DNA of 34,226 bases from Nanobdellota archaeon (GCA_002688395.1 NZCU01000014.1:1-34226); one strand, 5' to 3'. Shown: positions 16,390-23,984, counted from the stretch's first letter. Notes: generated by a model not told the origin, from the sequence alone. Translations and numbers: made by a program.

Positions 16390-16424
16390 TAAGGTTTAAA
16401 TATTGGGATTTTTGAAGATTAATT

Positions 16425-16619
16425 ATGGGAAGAATTAAAACTACTTTAGTTAAAAGAAGTGCAGAGAACTTCTTAGATAAACATCCAGATTTGTTTAAGA
16501 CTTCATTTAAAGAAAATAAAGTTAAATTAGCTGGAGTTGGAGAGATAAAATCTAAAAAATTAAGAAATAAGATTGCTGGATATTTAACTAGACTTACTAA
16601 ACAACAAGAAAAAGCTTAA
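16425..16619 (+). CDS. rps17e: Ribosomal protein eS17
   Basis: 64 residues, the short archaeal form, starting MGRIKTTLVKRSAENFL and containing the family segment IKSKKLRNKIAGYLTRL. Small-subunit protein. A homing-endonuclease gene has its promoter directly after this stop, separating eS17 from alba. Confidence 0.95.
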   Translation: MGRIKTTLVKRSAENFLDKHPDLFKTSFKENKVKLAGVGEIKSKKLRNKIAGYLTRLTKQQEKA

Positions 16620-16627
16620 TTTTTACC

Positions 16628-16662
16628 CGACATACTCGCCATACCCTCGTGAGACTTATAAA
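16628..16662 (+). promoter_or_regulatory. Shared 25-nt mobile-gene element plus TATA box, copy 3
   Basis: CGACATACTCGCCATACC... from 16628 to 16653, ending GTGAG, then TTATAAA at 16656-16662 and the ATG at 16685. All 26 bases from 16628 are identical to 30600-30625 upstream of TnpB, 14 kb away. The element begins within 10 nt of the eS17 stop. Confidence 0.8.
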
Positions 16663-16684
16663 TGAATAATTCTTTGTTTATTAT

Positions 16685-17380
16685 ATGTATTGTTTGACTG
16701 ATTCTCAAAAAGTAGATTTGGCTTATTTAATTGGGGCTGTTATTGGTGATGGATCTTATATGAACACTAAGAGTGGAAAAAGACGAAATATTAGATTTTC
16801 TTTCGGTTCTTCTGATAGGGAGTTTGTCGTTATTATAAAGGACATTATTAGAGACATTTTTTCCCTTGAATTAAACATATGTGTTGAAAGATTATCTCTA
16901 AAAAATAATGCATGGAGAGACCATTATAAAATAAGGAGTAGAATATTGCACAGACATCTTAAAAAATATCTTCCTGATAAGAATAAAATACCTAGTTTTG
17001 TCTATAATTCAAACCACTTTATTAAAAGTAGTTTTATTTCTGGATTTTTTGATGCTGAAGGAGGAATTTGTGTTAGTACTATAAAATCCAGAAATGTTTT
17101 AGATAGGAGATTGTATTGTCATAATTTCAATATTGATTTATTGAATGAAATTAAAGGATACTTATCTGAATTAGATATTGATTGTTTTATACAGAATAGT
17201 AAGAGAGCTTATGCTTTAAATATTTGGGGTTATAAAAATTTGGTTAATTTTAAAAATAAAATTGACTTTAGAATTTATAGAAAGAGATTTAAACTATTAG
17301 GTGCTATAAATAGTTATAAATTTGTTCACAAAAAATACAGACATTTGAAAGTTGATGTTCAAAACTTAGGAGGGATTTAA
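16685..17380 (+). CDS. Free-standing LAGLIDADG homing endonuclease upstream of alba
   Basis: 231 residues, essentially a compact two-motif enzyme: LAYLIGAVIGDGS (about residue 14) and FISGFFDAEGGI (about residue 117), each with the catalytic acidic residue. It has no added DNA-binding domains. It has its own promoter (copy 3). Its stop lies 1 nt before the alba ATG, and the alba Shine-Dalgarno sequence AGGAGGG is inside its last codons, so alba may be read from this transcript or from TATA-like AT runs near 17306-17320. It is adjacent to an intron-bearing gene. Confidence 0.82.
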   Translation: MYCLTDSQKVDLAYLIGAVIGDGSYMNTKSGKRRNIRFSFGSSDREFVVIIKDIIRDIFSLELNICVERLSLKNNAWRDHYKIRSRILHRHLKKYLPDKNKIPSFVYNSNHFIKSSFISGFFDAEGGICVSTIKSRNVLDRRLYCHNFNIDLLNEIKGYLSELDIDCFIQNSKRAYALNIWGYKNLVNFKNKIDFRIYRKRFKLLGAINSYKFVHKKYRHLKVDVQNLGGI

Positions 17381-17381
17381 A

Positions 17382-17750
17382 ATGAGCGACGATATAGAAA
17401 AAGAGTCAGTAAAGATAACAGATACAAAAAATAGTGATAACCATACTGTGTTTGTAGGCCCCAAACCTTTTAACAGAATTTAGCGAAATGCTATTTCTGG
17501 AAGAGTGAATTATGTTACAGGGGTCGTGATGCAGTTTACAACACAAGGTGCTAATGAAGTTGTTGTTAAAGCTAGGGGTAGATTTATTTCTAGAGCTGTA
17601 GATATTGTTGAGGTTGCCACTAAGAGATTTTTAGAGGGACAAATAGAAATAGCTAAAGATGGAATTAATATTGGAAGTGAGGAATTTGAAAATAAAGAAG
17701 GAAAACAAGTTAGAGTGAGTTTTATAGAATTAAGTCTTATCAAACGATAA
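17382..17750 (+). CDS. alba: DNA/RNA-binding protein Alba, interrupted by a 33-nt BHB intron
   Basis: Exon 1 is 17382-17472 (MSDDIEKESV... HTVFVGPKPF plus the first base of a codon). Exon 2 is 17506-17750 (NYVTGVVMQFTTQGANEVVVKARGR... FIELSLIKR). Unspliced, the frame is closed by TAG at 17482-17484. Removing 17473-17505 gives a 111-residue protein and rebuilds an ATG Met codon at the join, producing KPFMNYV, which matches the conserved KPxMNYV of Alba proteins. Alba is an abundant chromatin protein that also binds RNA. AGGAGGG lies about 8 nt before the ATG. Alternatives are initiation at GTG 17505, giving an 81-aa form lacking the first strand, or a broken gene. Confidence 0.85.
17473..17505 (+). 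other. Predicted mRNA mini-intron with bulge-helix-bulge junctions
   Basis: Seen directly: the 4-bp helix CTTT (17467-17470) / GAAG (17500-17503); the 3-nt bulge TAA (17471-17473) on the 5' side, cut TA^A; the 3-nt bulge AGT (17504-17506) on the 3' side, cut AG^T; inner helix CAGAA/TTCTG (17474-17478 with 17495-17499); then TAGC/GCTA with a GAAAT loop. Exon helix GGCCCC/GGGGTC (17457-17462 with 17520-17525) could close the outside. Cuts after the second base of each bulge match the splicing endonuclease rule and remove exactly 33 nt. Confidence 0.82.
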
Positions 17751-17823
17751 TTTTATTCCTTTTTCAATATTTAATAACTTTTAAATAGAATTTAATTCTA
17801 AACTATAGCTAAAAAGAGGTAAA

Positions 17824-19527
17824 ATGGTAAGTGGATTTGAAGCTTCGATACAGTCTAATTTATTTTTTAATATTGGATTAGTGCTAGTTGTTGCTACTAT
17901 TGTAGGTTATTTGGCTAGATTGATTAGACAACCATTGATTCCTGCTTATATTTTAGCTGGTATTTTAATTGGTCCTTTTGGTTTAGGATTGATAAAAGAA
18001 AGTGAAATTATAATTGCTTTAAGTGAAATTGGTATTGCGTTTCTGTTATTTATTGTTGGCTTGGAGATAGATTTAAAGAAATTAAAGGAAGTTGGATTAG
18101 TTAGTACTCTTGGAGGAACTATACAAGTAGCTTCTGTATTTTTTATTGGTTTTTTGGCAGCAATGGCTTTTGGATTTGTGAGGGTTGAGGCTATTTACTT
18201 AGGGTTTGTTCTAGCTTTTTCTAGTACCATGATTGTGATTAAGTTGTTGAGTGATAAGAGTGAGATGAACACTTTACATGGGAAAATTATTTTGGGGATA
18301 TTGTTGATGCAAGACATTATTGTTATTTTTGTTTTAATTTTATTGCAATCCTTGGGTAGCTTAAATTTATCTTTGTTATTGTGGGCGTTTTTGAAAGGCG
18401 CGATATTATTAGCTTTTGCAGTTCTTTTGAGTCAGTTTGTGTTACCTTTTATATTTAGATTTAGTGCTAGAACCCAAGAGTTGTTGTTTTTAAGTTCAAT
18501 TTCTGTTTGTTTTGTATTTTCTTTAGTAGCTTTTAGTTTTGGCTTTTCAATTGTTATAGGAGCTTTTTTAGCAGGGTTGGCTTTAGCTTCTTTACCTTAT
18601 CACTTTGATATAGCTGGAAAGATTATTCCTTTAAGAGATTTTTTCGCTACTTTATTTTTTGTTAGTTTAGGAATGGAGTTAGTGTTTGATTCTTTTAATG
18701 GATTGTTAGGGCCTTTGATTGTATTTTTGGGAATTATAATTTTGTTAAAGCCTTTGATTTTTATGATAATTACAAGTGTGTTTGGGTATAAGAAAAGAAC
18801 CGCGTTTTTTACTTCAATTTCATTAGCTCAAATAAGTGAGTTTTCTTTAGTTTTAGTTGCTTTAGGTTTGAACTTAGGACATGTTTCTAATCAAATTTTT
18901 ACTTTAACTGTGTTGTTGGCTATTATAACAATTGCTTTGACGTCTTATTTCATTAAATATGATAGAAATTTATATGGAATGTTCTCAAAAAAATTGAATG
19001 TTTTTGAAAGATTAGCTTTGAAAAATTCTGAGTTAGAACATTTACCTTATCATGAAAGAAAAGACATTATTATTTTTGGAGCTCATAGAATGGGAAGAAT
19101 ATTTATTGATACTTTAAATAAAGTTAAAAGTAATTTTGTTGTTGTTGATTTTGACCCTCAAATTATTAGAAATTTAATTAATAAAAAAATACCTTGTGTT
19201 TATGGTGATGTTGCAAATACTGAAGTTCTTAAAAGATTAAACTTGAATTCTGCTAAAATGGTTATAAGTACTATTCCTAATGATGAAGATAATATATTTT
19301 TAATTAAACATATTAAGAAAACGAATCCTGGTGCTATTCTTATAGTTACTTCTAGTCATGCAGGTAGTGCTTTGCATTTATATGATATTGGTGCTGATTA
19401 TGTTATTGTACCTCATTTATTGAGTGGAGAGATTGTTTCTCATAATTTGGTTGAATTAATTGAGAAGAAGAAAGATGTTGAGGAAATGAAAGTTAGGCAT
19501 ATTAAACATTTAAAGAGTAATAAATAA
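17824..19527 (+). CDS. Kef/CPA2-type cation:proton antiporter with TrkA-N domain
   Basis: 567 residues. Residues 1-380 contain about 12 transmembrane helices, including ILAGILIGPFGLGLI and the SSTMIVIKLLSDK segment typical of monovalent cation:proton antiporters (CPA2). Residues about 415-545 form a RCK/TrkA-N Rossmann domain (IIIFGAHRMGRIF...VVVDFDP...VYGDVANTEVLKRL) that binds nucleotide and gates transport. It likely exchanges K+ or Na+ for H+. GAGGT lies 4 nt before the ATG and a TATA-like TTTTAAATA about 40-50 nt upstream. Confidence 0.9.
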   Translation: MVSGFEASIQSNLFFNIGLVLVVATIVGYLARLIRQPLIPAYILAGILIGPFGLGLIKESEIIIALSEIGIAFLLFIVGLEIDLKKLKEVGLVSTLGGTIQVASVFFIGFLAAMAFGFVRVEAIYLGFVLAFSSTMIVIKLLSDKSEMNTLHGKIILGILLMQDIIVIFVLILLQSLGSLNLSLLLWAFLKGAILLAFAVLLSQFVLPFIFRFSARTQELLFLSSISVCFVFSLVAFSFGFSIVIGAFLAGLALASLPYHFDIAGKIIPLRDFFATLFFVSLGMELVFDSFNGLLGPLIVFLGIIILLKPLIFMIITSVFGYKKRTAFFTSISLAQISEFSLVLVALGLNLGHVSNQIFTLTVLLAIITIALTSYFIKYDRNLYGMFSKKLNVFERLALKNSELEHLPYHERKDIIIFGAHRMGRIFIDTLNKVKSNFVVVDFDPQIIRNLINKKIPCVYGDVANTEVLKRLNLNSAKMVISTIPNDEDNIFLIKHIKKTNPGAILIVTSSHAGSALHLYDIGADYVIVPHLLSGEIVSHNLVELIEKKKDVEEMKVRHIKHLKSNK

Positions 19528-19536
19528 ATTTTACCC

Positions 19537-19572
19537 GACATAGTCGACATTGGTGCGTAAGGTATTTATAAA
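19537..19572 (+). promoter_or_regulatory. Shared 25-nt mobile-gene element plus TATA box, copy 4
   Basis: GACATAGTCGACATTGG... from 19537 to 19561 ends in GTAAG and is followed by TTTATAAA (19565-19572). The ATG is at 19593. The leading TTTTACCC is shared with copy 3. The element starts 10 nt after the antiporter stop. Confidence 0.72.
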
Positions 19573-19592
19573 AGAAAGACGTAATTTAGTGT

Positions 19593-20538
19593 ATGAAAAT
19601 TGATTTAATGAAGTATATTCCAAATAAAATCATTCCAAAACAAGGAAACTTGAAAGAATTCTCTATAAGTGAGCATAATAGTAATTTGTTGTTGTTTTAT
19701 AAAGGTTGTAGAAAGAAAATATTATTACCTAGGTTTGTTAATTTAAGTGAGGAGGATTTTGTTGCAATTGGTCTTTATCTAGCAGAAGGTCAAAAGTATG
19801 TTAATCTTGATAAGAAGTATCATCACTCTGGTGAGATAGATTTTTCTAATAGTGAGTTAATTTCTTTAGAACTGTTTTGTAAATTTATAAAAAAATTAAA
19901 TATATCTTCTAAGGAGTTTAGATGGGAAATTGTTTTAAATGTAAAAAGGAAATTTATAGATAAATCTTTGTTATTGAATTATTGGGTAGAAAATCTAAAC
20001 TTAGATTTTGAGAAAAGACGTCCTAAGAGTGTACGTTATAGCGGATCTTTATTTACAAATCCAAAAACTGTTAGTTAGTGATTATGGATGTATTCATTTG
20101 AAATATAGTTCTGTAATCTTTCGTAATTTTTTCTTGAATTTTGTATTTGAAATTTTTAATGATTTTTTGAAAATTAAGCATAAAAATATACTAGGATTAA
20201 TTCTGAAAGGTTATTTTGCAGGAGATGGAAATGTAACTTTTAATTTAAAGCCTAGAAGAAAGGCTGTTTATTTTTGCTCTAATGATATTAAATTATTTTC
20301 TATGCTAAAAGAAGCCCTTAAGACAATAGGAGTAAGCTCTATTAAAGAAACTTATCCTGAATATACTAGAACTCACACTAAGAGTTTAGTTTTTTATAAT
20401 TTTAAGGATTTTCAGTTGTTGGATGATTATGCTATTGCAGATACTGTTCCTTACAAAAGGAAGAAGTTTGAAAAACTTTTAAAGAGTTATAAATTATTGC
20501 CTCGAGCCGGATTTGAACCGGCGATCACTAGCTCATGA
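19593..20538 (+). pseudogene. LAGLIDADG homing endonuclease, frameshifted by a 4-bp duplication
   Basis: The first part (19593-20078) has the motif IGLYLAEGQKYV and runs to ...FTNPKTVS then stop. The second part, in another frame, continues DYGCIHLKYSS... with the second motif LKGYFAGDGNV. The junction contains TTAGTTAG (20071-20078). Removing one TTAG joins NPKTVS to DYG in frame and gives about 313 residues. Both motifs resemble the enzyme at 7665 (LAEG and AGDG forms), so they are relatives. The C-terminus runs into the antisense CAU tRNA (tail PRAGFEPAITSS is tRNA sequence). Likely a recently inactivated homing gene. Confidence 0.8.
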
Positions 20539-20571
20539 AACTAGGGTTCTGCCAGACTAAACTATCGAGGC
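20498..20571 (-). tRNA. tRNA with CAU anticodon (Met or Ile2)
   Basis: A 74-nt cloverleaf on the minus strand: acceptor GCCTCGA/TCGAGGC with A73, D-arm GTTT/GAAC, anticodon stem CTAGT/GCTAG, loop TTCATGA, T-arm GCCGG-TTCAAAT-CCGGC. The anticodon is CAT. There is no intron and no encoded CCA. It lacks the GGG/CCC anticodon stem of initiators, so it is elongator Met or the modified Ile(AUA) tRNA. Base 37 is G, which is odd because A37 is expected with CAU. Confidence 0.92.
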
Positions 20572-20646
20572 TTTAGTGAAGAGTGCTTTATTTGATTTTT
20601 AAGGGTTTTGGTTAAGTTTAAATAGGTTATTTTTTTAAGAAAAACT

Positions 20647-21189
20647 ATGGAAAATAAGAAATTAGGATTAATATTATTAGGAATTGGAGTGTTATTTTTA
20701 GTTAGTTTGATTATATTTAAATTACAAATTAATAGTTTAGTTCATATTGTCATGGATCAAAGTGGGGGTAATTGTTTTATAGATGGAGAAACTTGCATTC
20801 ATGAACAAAGTCAATTCCCAATCTATGTAGGGATAATTGTGGTTGTTGTTGCATTTTCATTAGGAGGATATTTATTATTCTTTGATAAATCTCAAAAATA
20901 CGTTAAGGAGATGCAAGAAAAATTAGTAGATAGATTGGAAGAGACTAAAAAAGAGAAAGATAGTGATGAAAATTTTGAGTTTTTATTAAAGGGGTTAGAT
21001 GAAGCTGAGAAGAGGGTTGTTAAAGCTGTTAAAGAACAAGATGGAATAACCCAAGCTACATTAAGGATTAGGGTAGATATGTCTAAAGCTAAGTTAAGTG
21101 CTGTTTTAAGTGAATTGGATAAAAAAAATCTAATTAAAAAAGTTTCTCATAAAAAAACTAATAAAATTTTCTTAAAAACTGCTCTATGA
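20647..21189 (+). CDS. Membrane protein with cytoplasmic winged-helix domain (probable regulator)
   Basis: 180 residues: transmembrane helix at about 6-25, an outside loop with two Cys (GGNCFIDGETCIHE), a second helix at about 58-80, a charged coiled-coil segment at about 82-115, then a winged helix at about 115-180 (ITQATLRIRVDMSKAKLSAVLSELDKKNLI). This is a one-component membrane transcription regulator layout. The outside Cys pair could sense redox or metal. It sits upstream of the thiol/Cys-rich cluster in the same direction, with a palindrome overlapping its stop codon, so it may control that cluster (inference). Confidence 0.75.
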   Translation: MENKKLGLILLGIGVLFLVSLIIFKLQINSLVHIVMDQSGGNCFIDGETCIHEQSQFPIYVGIIVVVVAFSLGGYLLFFDKSQKYVKEMQEKLVDRLEETKKEKDSDENFEFLLKGLDEAEKRVVKAVKEQDGITQATLRIRVDMSKAKLSAVLSELDKKNLIKKVSHKKTNKIFLKTAL

Positions 21190-21223
21190 ACGTTCTAGAG
21201 TTAAAATTTTGGTGTTATGAACG
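21182..21223 (+). promoter_or_regulatory. Palindromic operator candidate before the thiol cluster
   Basis: CTCTATGAACGTTCTAGAG (21182-21200) is a near-perfect inverted repeat (CTCTA...GAACGTTC...TAGAG with one extra T). A half-copy TATGAACG recurs at 21216-21223. It lies between the wHTH regulator and the first cluster gene, upstream of a TATA-like TTAAATATAA near 21250. Confidence 0.45.
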
Positions 21224-21292
21224 ATAAAGAATGTATTGTTTTTGGGGTTAAATATAAGGATGGATGTTTCTTTTGAAAGCTTGTGAAATTAA

Positions 21293-21952
21293 ATGGATAA
21301 TGATGAAACTCAAGAAAAACAAATTTTGAGTAAATTATCTACAATACTGGTGGTTGTTGCTTTTGTTTTGATGGTGTTTAACCAATTTCAATTAATGGGG
21401 TTAAATTCTGAATTAGGATCTACCCCAACTGGTTTATCCATTGTATCTACTTCTGTTATACCCACAGGAACACCTAAAATTTATGGTAAGGAATTGGGAA
21501 TTAGTTATGATAATGTAAACCCTAATGATCCACAATCAGCTGATGCTACTATAAAAGCTATGAGTAGTTTAGATAGGACTTTAACTTTGACTGGAGATGA
21601 TTTAAGTAGATATATTAAAATTGTTAGTGAGATAAGCTGTGAGTATTGTTGTGGAGCTAAATCTATTATTTTTGACGATGGTAGGCCTGCTTGTGGATGT
21701 GCACATAGTTATGCGATGAGAGGATTAGCTAAATATTTAATTTTAAACCACGAGAATGAATTTAGTGATGATGAAATCTTAACTGAGTTAGCCAAATGGA
21801 AGACTTTGTATTTTCCAGGACAGATGCAAGCTAAAGCGGATGTTATGAAATCAAAAGGTGTTGAATTTAGTTATATTAACTTAGGGAGTAATAAGTACAG
21901 AAATATCGAGAAAGGGGCTACATCTAGTAGTGGAATGGTTGGGGGGTGTTAA
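21293..21952 (+). CDS. Membrane-anchored Cys-rich protein with C-terminal MVGGC tail
   Basis: 219 residues. A single N-terminal transmembrane helix (about 15-35) precedes an outside domain. Cysteines cluster in ISCEYCCGAKS and, 14 residues later, ACGCAHSYAM, followed by helices rich in acidic and aromatic residues. This recalls proteins with a PCYCGC-type metal-binding motif (weak resemblance). It ends SGMVGGC. The very similar tail of the next protein suggests a shared sorting or metal-binding role. First gene of the thiol cluster; the next gene starts 1 nt after its stop with SD GGGGGG. Confidence 0.75.
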   Translation: MDNDETQEKQILSKLSTILVVVAFVLMVFNQFQLMGLNSELGSTPTGLSIVSTSVIPTGTPKIYGKELGISYDNVNPNDPQSADATIKAMSSLDRTLTLTGDDLSRYIKIVSEISCEYCCGAKSIIFDDGRPACGCAHSYAMRGLAKYLILNHENEFSDDEILTELAKWKTLYFPGQMQAKADVMKSKGVEFSYINLGSNKYRNIEKGATSSSGMVGGC

Positions 21953-21953
21953 A

Positions 21954-22151
21954 ATGGATAAAGAAATAATTTTGGTTTTGATGTTGGTTGGATTGGTAGT
22001 TTTAGGAGGAGTGCAGGCGGTTCAGATAAATGATCTAAAAGATAATCTTAATGATGGAAATTTAATTACAGGAAATGCTGTTAATACCGAAACTACTCAA
22101 TCTACATCGGTTCGTACAGTAACACAGCCTTCAATGGTTGGAGGTTGTTAG
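21954..22151 (+). CDS. Small membrane-anchored protein with C-terminal MVGGC tail
   Basis: 65 residues from the ATG at 21954, preferred because GGGGGGTG lies just upstream. N-terminal signal/transmembrane helix (residues 4-24), a short polar stalk (QINDLKDNL), then a Thr/Ser-rich low-complexity region ending PSMVGGC. Its only Cys is the last residue. The tail matches that of the 219-aa protein. It may be a minimal version of the same anchored scaffold. Function unknown. Confidence 0.65.
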   Translation: MDKEIILVLMLVGLVVLGGVQAVQINDLKDNLNDGNLITGNAVNTETTQSTSVRTVTQPSMVGGC

Positions 22152-22152
22152 T

Positions 22153-22881
22153 ATGAGAAAATTATTTTTTCTTTTACTTTTTAGTGTTGTTTTTTTAAGT
22201 GGTTGTTCTGTAAATAAAAATGTTATAAATAATTTAGATGTTGAGAATTTTGCAAAATTGATTGAGAAAGATGATGTTTTTTTATTGGATGTGCGCATGC
22301 CTGAAGAAACACATATAATGGGGACAGATGATACTATTGCATTTGATAAATTAATGGAAAATGTTGATAGATTACCCAAAGATAAAAATCAACCTATTGC
22401 AGTTTATTGTAGAAGCGGTGTTAGAAGCGCTAAGGCTTCAGAAACTTTGAAAAAAATGGGATATTCTAATATTTATAATTTACTTGGAGGGAAAAACGCT
22501 TGGGACTTAGAAGAAAATAAAATTACTATTTTTAAACCTGCAAGTTGTGGATGTTGTGTTGGTTGGACTGCAGAAGTTAAAAATAAAAAATTTAATGTTG
22601 AAACAAAAATTACTCAAAATATGGAACCTATAAAACAAAAATATGGAATTCCTAGAAACATGTGGAGTTGTCATACTGCTTCTGTTGGAGATTATTTTAT
22701 TGAAGGTCATGTACCTATAGAAGCCGTTAATAAATTGTTAAAAGAGAAGCCAGATATAAAAGGAATAGCTTTACCTAATATGCCTGCAGGATCCCCAGGA
22801 ATGCCTGGTGTTAAATCTGGACCATTTAGAGTATATTCTATTTTAGATGATGGAAGTAGTGAAATTTTTATGGAGGTTTAA
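22153..22881 (+). CDS. Predicted lipoprotein: rhodanese domain fused to DUF411 metal-binding domain
   Basis: 242 residues from the ATG at 22153. Signal peptide ending LSGC (Cys18), a bacterial-style lipobox. Rhodanese domain about 28-115 with the active-site loop CRSGVRSA (Cys86), which would carry persulfide sulfur. DUF411 domain about 125-230 with ASCGCCVGW and NMWSCHTASVGDYFIEGHVP, a family linked to copper handling. The fusion suggests sulfur or metal trafficking outside the cell. An Lgt gene, which would lipidate Cys18, lies downstream in the same direction. Confidence 0.85.
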   Translation: MRKLFFLLLFSVVFLSGCSVNKNVINNLDVENFAKLIEKDDVFLLDVRMPEETHIMGTDDTIAFDKLMENVDRLPKDKNQPIAVYCRSGVRSAKASETLKKMGYSNIYNLLGGKNAWDLEENKITIFKPASCGCCVGWTAEVKNKKFNVETKITQNMEPIKQKYGIPRNMWSCHTASVGDYFIEGHVPIEAVNKLLKEKPDIKGIALPNMPAGSPGMPGVKSGPFRVYSILDDGSSEIFMEV

Positions 22882-22882
22882 A

Positions 22883-23326
22883 ATGATAAGGAAAAAAACT
22901 TGGTTTGGTATTAATTTAATTGTTTTATTGGGGTTTTTGATAGCATTTGTTACAAGCTCAACTGGAACATCTTTTGAACATATGGATATGGATGAAAAAA
23001 GAGATACTTTTATTTCCCTTAAAGAAGATATTCAACAAGATTTAATGCCCAAACATGGATATAGATGTTGCTTAGTCAAACCTTGCACTTATTGTATTGA
23101 AAAAACTCCAGGACATGGCGAAGGTGCTGTATGTGATTGTTTGAGTGATGTTGTTAATGGAGTCCATCCATGTGGAGAATGTATTGGTGAAATTCTAGAA
23201 GGTCATGGTAATCCCTACCTTAAAGAATATTTTGCAGAAGCTATAGCTGAAAAGACTGGCCAAAAGAAAGCTTTAAAAAAGATAATCTCTAAAAAATATG
23301 ATGTAGCTGAGGATGATCAAAAATGA
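22883..23326 (+). CDS. Membrane-anchored Cys-rich protein
   Basis: 147 residues from the ATG at 22883, with GGAGGT about 6 nt upstream. N-terminal transmembrane helix at about 6-26. The outside part has ten Cys in tight groups (YRCCLVKPCTYC, VCDCLSD, HPCGEC), plus several His, arranged like a metal-binding or multi-disulfide domain. Layout resembles the 219-aa protein upstream. Its stop overlaps the following rhodanese gene by 4 nt (ATGA), so the two are coupled. Confidence 0.75.
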   Translation: MIRKKTWFGINLIVLLGFLIAFVTSSTGTSFEHMDMDEKRDTFISLKEDIQQDLMPKHGYRCCLVKPCTYCIEKTPGHGEGAVCDCLSDVVNGVHPCGECIGEILEGHGNPYLKEYFAEAIAEKTGQKKALKKIISKKYDVAEDDQK

Positions 23327-23916
23327 AAATTAAAGAAATTATTTTGGTTGCTGTAATTGTTGGAATATTGTCTAGTTTAATAACTGTTACATCTTTAAAC
23401 TATTTAGAGAAAGATAATTTAATTAAAGATTTTTATCTTACTGAGACTAGTGTTCATGTAAGTCCACATCATATTAGGAAAGCTATGGATAAAGGAGATA
23501 GTAATTTTATTTTAGTAGATTTAAGGAGTGATGAAGAGTATGAGAGAGAACATATTGTTGGGGCTATAAATATTCCTGCTTATAGAGATCCCTATACTTC
23601 TGCTTATGGGGATGTTGAAAGAATTGTTGGAGAATTTTCTAAATTACCTAAAGATAAAGAAATAATTGTTTATTGTTATAGCACTCCTTGTATGACTGGA
23701 AGGAAAGTTGGAGGAATGCTTGCAGAAAATGGAATTTTTGTTAAACATTTAGGTGTCGGGTGGAATGAATGGAGATATTTTTGGACTATGTGGAATCATG
23801 AACATGAATGGAATATAACTAATGTTGAAGATTATGTTGTTAAAGGGAAAAATCCAGGAGTTCCAAAATTACAAGATTATGGTGGATGTAGTATTGAAGG
23901 GAAATTTGGCTGTTAA
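23323..23916 (+). CDS. Membrane-anchored rhodanese-domain sulfurtransferase
   Basis: 197 residues. Signal anchor at residues 7-25, then a rhodanese domain about 45-145 with LVDLRSDEEYEREHIVGAINIP and the active-site Cys118 in VYCYSTPC. Persulfide transfer outside the membrane is the likely chemistry. The C-terminus ends GGCSIEGKFGC, again a terminal Cys, as in two other proteins of the cluster. Last gene before a new promoter. Confidence 0.85.
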   Translation: MKIKEIILVAVIVGILSSLITVTSLNYLEKDNLIKDFYLTETSVHVSPHHIRKAMDKGDSNFILVDLRSDEEYEREHIVGAINIPAYRDPYTSAYGDVERIVGEFSKLPKDKEIIVYCYSTPCMTGRKVGGMLAENGIFVKHLGVGWNEWRYFWTMWNHEHEWNITNVEDYVVKGKNPGVPKLQDYGGCSIEGKFGC

Positions 23917-23943
23917 AATTAAAATTTGACTATATATAGAAAA

Positions 23944-23984
23944 CTTTTTATATACTAATCTTTTGATTAGAAACAATAGGAGGG
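23944..23984 (+). promoter_or_regulatory. Promoter and ribosome binding site of the DsbA-like gene
   Basis: TTTTTATATAC (23944-23954) is a good archaeal TATA box. A start about 25 nt later gives a leader of some 20-25 nt containing TAGGAGGG (23977-23984), 8 nt before the ATG at 23993. So this gene is not leaderless. Confidence 0.6.

Noticed and set aside
17505..17750. Alba as an 81-aa protein starting at GTG 17505.
   Set aside because: It would lack the first beta strand (VFVG), which is encoded in frame just upstream with a proper ATG and SD. Kept only as an alternative.
20500..20538. Protein tail PRAGFEPAITSS as a functional C-terminus.
   Set aside because: It is the reverse reading of the T-arm and anticodon region of the CAU tRNA, a common artefact.
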